Shown piece after piece: positions 58,081-64,000 of a stretch of 64,000 nt of DNA (position 1 is its first letter; the number at the start of each line of letters is the position of its first letter). This DNA is from Allodiplogaster sudhausi (Eukaryota > Nematoda > Chromadorea > Rhabditida > Diplogasteridae): NCBI GenBank assembly GCA_945643635.1, contig CALZFC010000256.1:503501-567500 (forward strand), read 5' to 3'. Below the pieces are notes generated by a model that worked only from the letters and a program-made list of their open reading frames with translations, did not search any database and had not been told where the DNA came from. A program made the translations under genes and the position numbers.

Positions 58081-58140
58081 CTATCTGTCTCTCTCTCTCT
58101 ATGTGTCTGTCGATCTCTTTCTCTTTCTCTCTCTCTATGT
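57728..58140. repeat. 400-bp CT-rich tract with TGTCTATCTGTC and TGTGTCTG interruptions
   Basis: A compound microsatellite with a higher-order repeat: CT blocks of 20-50 bases separated by TGTCTATCTGTCTC or TATGTGTCTGTCGATC, recurring about every 80-100 bases. Ser-Leu open frames in all three plus frames are artefacts. Confidence 0.9.
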
Positions 58141-58216
58141 CTGTATCTCTCTCCTCCCCGCACTTCTTTCTGTCTCTCTCTCTCTTTCTCTGCCATCTTC
58201 ATAGCGTACCTCTCAT

Positions 58217-58684
58217 CTCCACTGGCCGCGCGCGCCTCTTCCATGCGATCGTCGTTCGCGAGGGGGTTCTTGTCCTGCTCGCGTGTCGCCAGCTTCTCCA
58301 ACTGAAAGCGATTTGATTAAAGAGCTGACTCCTTTCACAAGCCCGCCTAAACCCAATCATACTTTGCCATCACAAGTTGCTAATTAATTTAGAATTTTTT
58401 TATTGATCCCCCTCGCGGTGATTTCTTCTAAAAATGTTGGTCATTCGCCAAGTTTTTCTTTCTGATTTTTGGCATGCAGAGCAAGAGAACTCGCAGACTT
58501 CTCTCTTCTTTCTTCGTTCGTCCAAGAGGACTGCGCTGTAGAGGGAGTTCAGGCGGTTAAGCCGCCTCATTCTGAAACAGGCGGCAGATTCAAGTCTGTC
58601 TCTCTCCATTTCTCTCTCACTCTCTCACTTTCTCTCTCTGTCACACTTTCTTACTGTCTCCCCTCTCTCCCCCATATCTCTCTC

Positions 58685-58729
<45 letters not shown>

Positions 58730-59911
58730 CCCTCTCTCTCTCTCTCCCTCTCTCTCTGCGTACCTAATCCTGTTGACAGCCCGGGCTGCCTTGAGCTTGT
58801 CCAGCTCGCTTGCGCCTTCGCTTTCGAGTCTCCTAAACTCCTCTTCTTTCTCTCTCAGCTCTCTGCTCTCGTCCGGAGACAGCGTCTCGTGCTGTAATCG
58901 TGTATTCTCATCAGTTAGGGAAGATGGCGATAGAGATATGTCTATTTATTTATGAGTTATGAGCAAGGAATATGTCTATTTATGAGTTAAATGAAAGAAC
59001 GAATCATTGAGAGCGTTTAAATAGGTCTTATAGTTTTTGAGGTAGCCTCCAGCAAATCTGCTCTGCAAAAAATTTCATCCCCCTCGAATTATCAAAGAAA
59101 AGGACTTTTTTGAAGTTAGCTATGCGTGTTTTTTATTGTCTCCTTAAGAGACAGATTAGAGAGAGAGAGAGAGCAACTGACGATAGAGTTGGAGAGGGGA
59201 AGGATGAGATTCCTTTGTGTGGCAACGTGCCTCTGCACCTCGGCTAGCCAACTCTTAGCTTCCTCACTGGATCTCTGAACAGTGTGCCATTTTGGTAGCC
59301 CCCCCCCCTTAAGATGTTATGTCTCGCCAGTAAGGCACTTTTACAGATGAGAGATCTCTTTCTTCCTCATATTTTCGATCTTTCTATCCCTCCTATCCTC
59401 TTAGAATTAGAGTGGTCTAGGTGGCTGATATCGAGCATTTCGGACCGTCTTGTACCTCTCTAATCTGCGTGAAGGAGACGGCCAGAACGGCGATTCTCCT
59501 GCTCCTCAGTAATTCATCGCTATGCCAGCACAAGGAGAGAGGGCGGTCGCGCGGGCAGCTGCGCATTCCTTCCTCTGCAAAAGAAAGGCAGCAAATAGTC
59601 ATTGCCGTTTTTCTGCAGCTTTTGTCCTCTCTCTCTCTCTCTCGTCCTCTTTCTATGGCTCTCTCTCTATGGCGCTCACTTCCTCTCTTGATGTCTCTCT
59701 CTCGCTCTCTGTTTCTTTCTCTCGCTATTTCTGTCTCTTATCACATTGACTTCTGACCCAGCAGGTCGACAATGTCAGCCGCGGGGCCTGCTCTCCTCCT
59801 CAAGGCCTGAAGGGCCTTTGCCACGGTGGAAATGCTGGAGAGGATGAGAGAGCCAGGTGGGTCGCCAGATGAGGGGGCGGCACAAGGATCACCTGAATAG
59901 TTTAGGCTGAT

Positions 59912-59947
<36 letters not shown>

Positions 59948-60805
59948 GAAGAAGGTAAAAGAAGGATGTGCCCACTTGGTAATCCACCGGCTCCTCGCTG
60001 CCCTCTGCTTCTCCTCTCGAATTCGCTCCATCTCCGCTCTGCTCTCCATGGTGTGCCGGGTGCCGTGTGTCTTGCGAGGCCTGAGAATATTATTTTTTTT
60101 AAAGCCGCTGAAATTTATCTTTACAAAATCAAAGGCAGAATAATTCATATTTTAAGGTATTGTGCAGACTTTTTTTTTCATAAGCAGCATGCAAATTTAT
60201 TTTATAATTTAGATGCTTTATAATCTTCAATTTCTTTTCTGCATGCTTCATTCCTCCTCGGCGACGTATTCTAAATTGAGAAGAAATTTTTTCTGATAAT
60301 TTTGTTTCCATCTGTTTTTTTTTCATTTTTTTCTTCTAATAATTTTATTTCCATCTATTTTTCAATGTTAAAAAAAATATGATCAAAGCTGCTACCATAT
60401 TTTTTAATGATTCTCTTTCTTCCAATTAATCAGTGCCCACTGCTAATTCATTCATGCTCCATTAATCTGTGCTCGATACGGTAGGTTCGTCTACCGTATC
60501 CATTTCTTCTCTTCTTGCTAAACCGTCTCTTGATACTTTGCCCACTCGCTTCATCGCGATTCTTTGACGTCAGAAATGTAGAGGGTAAAATGGGGAAAAA
60601 TTTTTTTAAATGTATTTTCTGAGGTCAAACAGGTGATTTTATCCATAGCATTCAGTCCGTTGGCCGTGCTTCTCCTATAATTCTTTAACTTACCTTAGGT
60701 GTTGTTGTGGGGGCCGCGATGAAGACGCAGCTGCAGCTGCCGCCAAACTCGCAGCTCTCTTGGTGCGCCTCTCGCTCAGGTCCTCTTCTCCAGATTCGAT
60801 CTGTA
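58217..60805 (-). CDS. Unrecognised multi-exon gene, middle part
   Basis: Transcript order: 60802-60690 (IESGEEDLSERRTKRAASLA, then alanine-rich); 60082-59987 (KTHGTRHTMESRAEMERIRE, EKQRAARSRWITKW); 59845-59757 (ISTVAKALQALRRRAGPAAD, IVDLLGQKS); 59575-59455 (HSDELLRSRRIAVLAVSFTQ); 59262-59175 (RSSEEAKSWLAEVQRHVATQ, NLILPL); 58893-58762 (HETLSPDESREL then, after one extra base, EKEEEFRRLESEGASELDKL); about 58600-58500 (FRMRRLNRLNSLYSAVLLDE); 58303-58217 (LEKLATREQDKNPLANDDRM). Charged, helical and nuclear-looking, but no domain is identified and it could be more than one gene. Confidence 0.4.
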
Positions 60806-61625
60806 AGAAGAATGCGATTAAAAAAGGTACGAATAATCTCATTATTTCATGAAATCGCTCTCTTCTCCTTACAAGGGAAGCCTCTTTCCATAACCCAGCC
60901 AATTTATATTCCTCTAAAAAATGAGTCTGAAGGTGTTTTAACGCTGCCGTCGATTTGTATGAATTTTTGAAAATGAAAAAAATTGCATGCGAAATGGTGG
61001 TTTTGCATGTACAAACGTTGTATTGGTATCGCTGCGGGTTCTGCTCCCGCCTTCAATTTTCGCGGTCTGGGTTCTTTTCCTATTGGTGACAAAAGTTTCG
61101 CTGCTACTGTTTTATTTAAAGCGATAATAAAGAGCAGTGTTAAGGGTATTTTTTTAAGATTTTGAGTGCAAGCAAAACTTCATTATAATATTTTTACGAT
61201 TCACTCTAACAAAAATTTTTTTCGGCAATATGTTTACTTCTCCACGAATTGTTATTCCAGAGAGGCAGTCAGCAATAAGGCAAAATTTTCAAAATAAAAT
61301 ATTTTCCTGAAACTGCTATAGGGGGGTTATTTGATGCGAGGAGACCGCTTCTGAACGTTTTGCTTGATTTTGACGAGGCTTCCCTTGTTAGTACGCAAGT
61401 TAAGAGCAAATTAGCAAGAAAATAAAATTCGAAAGAATGTAAGGAAATTCCCACACGCCGTAATCTCTCTCTCTCTTCTCTGTTTCTCTCTCTTCTTCTC
61501 GCTGTTTCTCTCCGCTTTTCTCTCTCTCTCCGTTTCTCTCTCTCTCTATCTTTCTCTCCCTCTCCCTCTATACACTCTTTTCTCTGCCCTACTCGACCCT
61601 ATTCTCTCCTCCTCCTCTTCTCTCT

Positions 61626-61772
61626 CAAACGCACAACGCGTCCTCTCTTCGGAGCCGAATGCCTCTTCGGCAGAAGCACTGCCTCACTCTCCATCTCATT
61701 AATCCGCCTCTTCGTAGCCTGCAGATCGATTGAGGATAGGGCTATATCAATCTTACCATTAATTACTATTAC

Positions 61773-61808
<36 letters not shown>

Positions 61809-62119
61809 TAGTATTATTATTATCAATATTTGTGACGATCGTACTATTAATTTTTTACATTTTTATTATAATAATTATATTATCATTATGTTTGCTTTGG
61901 ACTATTCCAGCAAGAGCGATGCTATTAAATAGAATAGATTTAATTAAAATAATAAAAATTGATTAGAGAAGAAATCATAAGATGTCTTACACGAGGGGAG
62001 TGCTGGGTCGCGTTCTCGTGGATGTCCTTGGTAGCATCGGGGCCTGCTGGGCTCAGCTCGGTCTCTGCCTGTACAACGAGAGTTGAAAGAGATTAAGTCT
62101 TTGGCCTTACGGCGGGCAA

Positions 62120-62156
<37 letters not shown>

Positions 62157-62756
62157 TCCCTCTTCTTTTCTCTTTCCTATCAGTGCTCTTTTCTCTAGAC
62201 TTAGATGCTCTTAGTACCCAAATGCATTTCCTCTTCAGCCGCGTATTTATTCCTCTAAATATCGTTTGTAATACCCTTTTTTCTTCTTTTTTTCGAGTAC
62301 AATTACTCTTATTATAAAATTTCTCTTTTCCATATTCTTTCGCATTTAATCTTTTCTTATCCTCCTACTCTTGCTCCCTCTTTCTATCTCTCTCTCTCTC
62401 TCTCTCTCTCTCGCTTTCTCTCTCTCTCTTTCTTTCTCTACTCCCCCGCTCTCTCTCTCTCTCTGCTCTCTCTTTCTCTCTTCGCCCTGATACTGATACG
62501 GACTGATTAACAGATGTACAAAAGTGGAATACTCTATTTTTTTCGGCGGTATTAGAAATAGACAAAAGTGGAATATTCTAATTTTTCGGCGATATTAAAA
62601 ATGAACAAAATTAGAATATTCTAATTTTACTCCAACATTATAAATTTTGCCAAAAGTGGATTTTTTTCGGCGATGTTAAAATTGGCCAAAATTGGAATAT
62701 TCTAATTTTTCTCTTTGCTGATCACACAACAACACATAGATGAGAGAGAGAGCGAG

Positions 62757-62790
<34 letters not shown>

Positions 62791-63475
62791 CTTCTCTCTC
62801 TCTCCCTGTTTCCTTCTCTCTCTCTCCTGTTTCCTTCTCTCTCTCTCTCCCTGTTTCCTTCTCTCTCTTTCTCCTTCTCGCCTCTCTCTCTCTCTCTCTC
62901 TCTCTCTTCCTCTCTCTCTCTGTCTCTCATATTCTCTCTTCTTTCTCTTTCCTATCAGTGCTCTTTCCTCTAGACTCAGATCCTCTTACTACCCATATGC
63001 ATTTCCTCTCCAGCCGCATATTTATTCCTCTAAATATCGTTTGTAATATCCTATTTTCTTCTTTTTTTTCGAGTACAATTACTCTTGTTATAAAATTTCT
63101 CTTTTCCATATTCTTTCGCTTTTGATCTTTTGTTCTCCTCCTACAAATAGAATGATCATTGATTACCTCTTCTGTCTGCTCCTCCACATCCATCAGTTCT
63201 CCTTCGGACTCGTGTGTGTCGAGGGGGTTGGAGCCGAGGATGTTCTCGGGTCGGGAGGGCCAAGGCCCTGCGCTCCTTCTCTGCGTTCTTGACGCGGCTC
63301 TTCCTGTTAAAGTTATAAGAAGTATGTCTTTTTCCGCAGTGCTGAAAATTTTGTATCTCTCTCTCTCTCTCTCTCTTCCATTGTATTTTTGAAGAACGAA
63401 GACAGTATAAAAGTATAGCGCGCACCTCATCCTCATCTTCGGAGAGGAGTGGGATCTCCTCGTCACGGGGCATGT
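61626..63475 (-). CDS. Unrecognised multi-exon gene, 5' part (acidic)
   Basis: Transcript order: about 63475-63425 (HMPRDEEIPLLSEDEDEVR); 63302-63164 (SRVKNAEKERRALALPT, then in the +1 frame ENILGSNPLDTHESEGELMD, VEEQTEE); 62072-61993 (AETELSPAGPDATKDIHENA); 61735-61626 (IDLQATKRRINEMESEAVLL, KRHSAPKRGRVVRLREK). It is likely continuous with the exons at 58.2-60.8 kb. The family is not recognised. Confidence 0.4.
61762..61830. repeat. (TTA)n microsatellite
   Basis: ATTATTATT run of about 40 bases with flanking variants. Confidence 0.9.
62513..62715. repeat. About 45-bp tandem repeat, four units (copy 2)
   Basis: Same family as 56960-57115, with matching flanks on both sides, so a block of at least 200 bp has been copied between 57 and 62.6 kb. 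Confidence 0.85.
62925..63245. repeat. 755-bp-offset duplication, first copy (second from 63680 to the window end)
   Basis: Text from CTCATATTCTCTCTTC through the exon end CTCTTCTGTCTGCTCCTCCA recurs at 63680-64000 with few changes (CATCCATC becomes CCTCCATC). A third partial copy is at 62150-62345 without the exon. Confidence 0.9.
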
Positions 63476-63559
63476 GCTGAAACATCACGAATGAGTAGCG
63501 CAGTTACTATATTCCACTACCATTCCTGTTTGGTGATTATCCTTTTAACATCGTCCGCT

Positions 63560-63594
<35 letters not shown>

Positions 63595-63918
63595 TCTCTC
63601 TCTCTCGCTTTCTCTCTCTCTTTCTTTCTCTACTCCCCCGCTCTCTCTCTCTCTCTCTGCTCTCTCTCTCTCTCTGTCTCTCATATTCTCTCTTCTTTTC
63701 TCTTTCCTATCAGTGCTCTTTCCTCTAGACTCAGATCCTCTTACTACCCATATGCATTTCCTCTCCAGCCGCGTATTTATTCCTCTAAATATCGTTTGTA
63801 ATATCCTATTTTCTTCTTTTTTTTCGAGTACAATTACTCTTGTTATAAAATTTCTCTTTTCCATATTCTTTCGCTTTTGATCTTTTGTTCTCCTCCTACA
63901 AATAGAATGATCATTGAT

Positions 63919-64000
63919 TACCTCTTCTGTCTGCTCCTCCACCTCCATCAGTTCTCCTTCGGACTCGTGTGTGTCGAGGGGGTTGGAGCCGAGGATGTTC
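63919..64000 (-). CDS. Second copy of the ESEGEL exon, cut by the window end
   Basis: Encodes the same THESEGELMEVEEQTEE text as 63164-63245, with one substitution (Asp to Glu in LMDVEE). The 5' part lies outside the window. It shows that the duplication includes coding sequence. Confidence 0.55.

Overview
The window is nuclear DNA of a eukaryote, most likely an invertebrate animal. Conserved protein segments sit in short exons of about 60-200 bp bounded by AG acceptors (often TTTGCAG, TTACAG or TTCAG) and GT donors. The recognisable genes are animal-type: a CAD with the order synthetase C-terminus then dihydroorotase, a retinoblastoma-family pocket protein, condensin subunit D2, a midasin-like segment and an ABCC/MRP-type ATP-binding cassette. 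The one autonomous transposon is an APE-type LINE. I cannot name the species. The LINE ORF1 type and short acceptors would suit a nematode, but that is a weak inference.

Layout. 0-4.3 kb: AT-rich DNA with one plus-strand exon (861-1085) and a 44-bp minisatellite. 4.6-7.0 kb: a 200-bp satellite array interrupted by a 275-bp TTAA-flanked element. 7.2-18.5 kb: many copies of three small minus-strand exons, here called A (ABC transporter signature/Walker B), B and C (both unrecognised), with long GA/CT tracts in the introns, a truncated CAD copy, a large inverted repeat and a TA-flanked MITE. 18.6-23.1 kb: one full-length LINE plus a 5'-truncated copy at the same target. 23.1-25.2 kb: the second CAD segment, continuing to the synthetase C-terminal domain. 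25.3-33.1 kb: more A/B/C exons inside a 3.6-kb tandem duplication. 33.5-41.4 kb: mostly unrecognised exons, including a three-fold tandem unit. 42.4-43.8 kb: midasin-like exons, partly duplicated. 44.2-49.7 kb: acidic exons and the RB-like pocket protein. 50.2-53.7 kb: condensin D2 and unassigned exons. 54-64 kb: one or more unrecognised minus-strand genes and local duplications.

Almost every recognisable exon is on the minus strand, and pieces of unrelated housekeeping genes follow one another, each lacking one or both ends. Reading frames are often broken although splice sites persist. In several cases the break is a single extra base (+1), and two of these are shared by both CAD copies, whereas the LINE ORFs are intact. 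The main interpretations are a decaying, repeatedly duplicated mosaic of gene fragments, uncorrected insertion errors in the assembly, or real +1 frameshifting. The sequence alone cannot separate them, but the shared extra bases and intact LINE argue against random error. CRISPR arrays, operons and prokaryotic features are absent.
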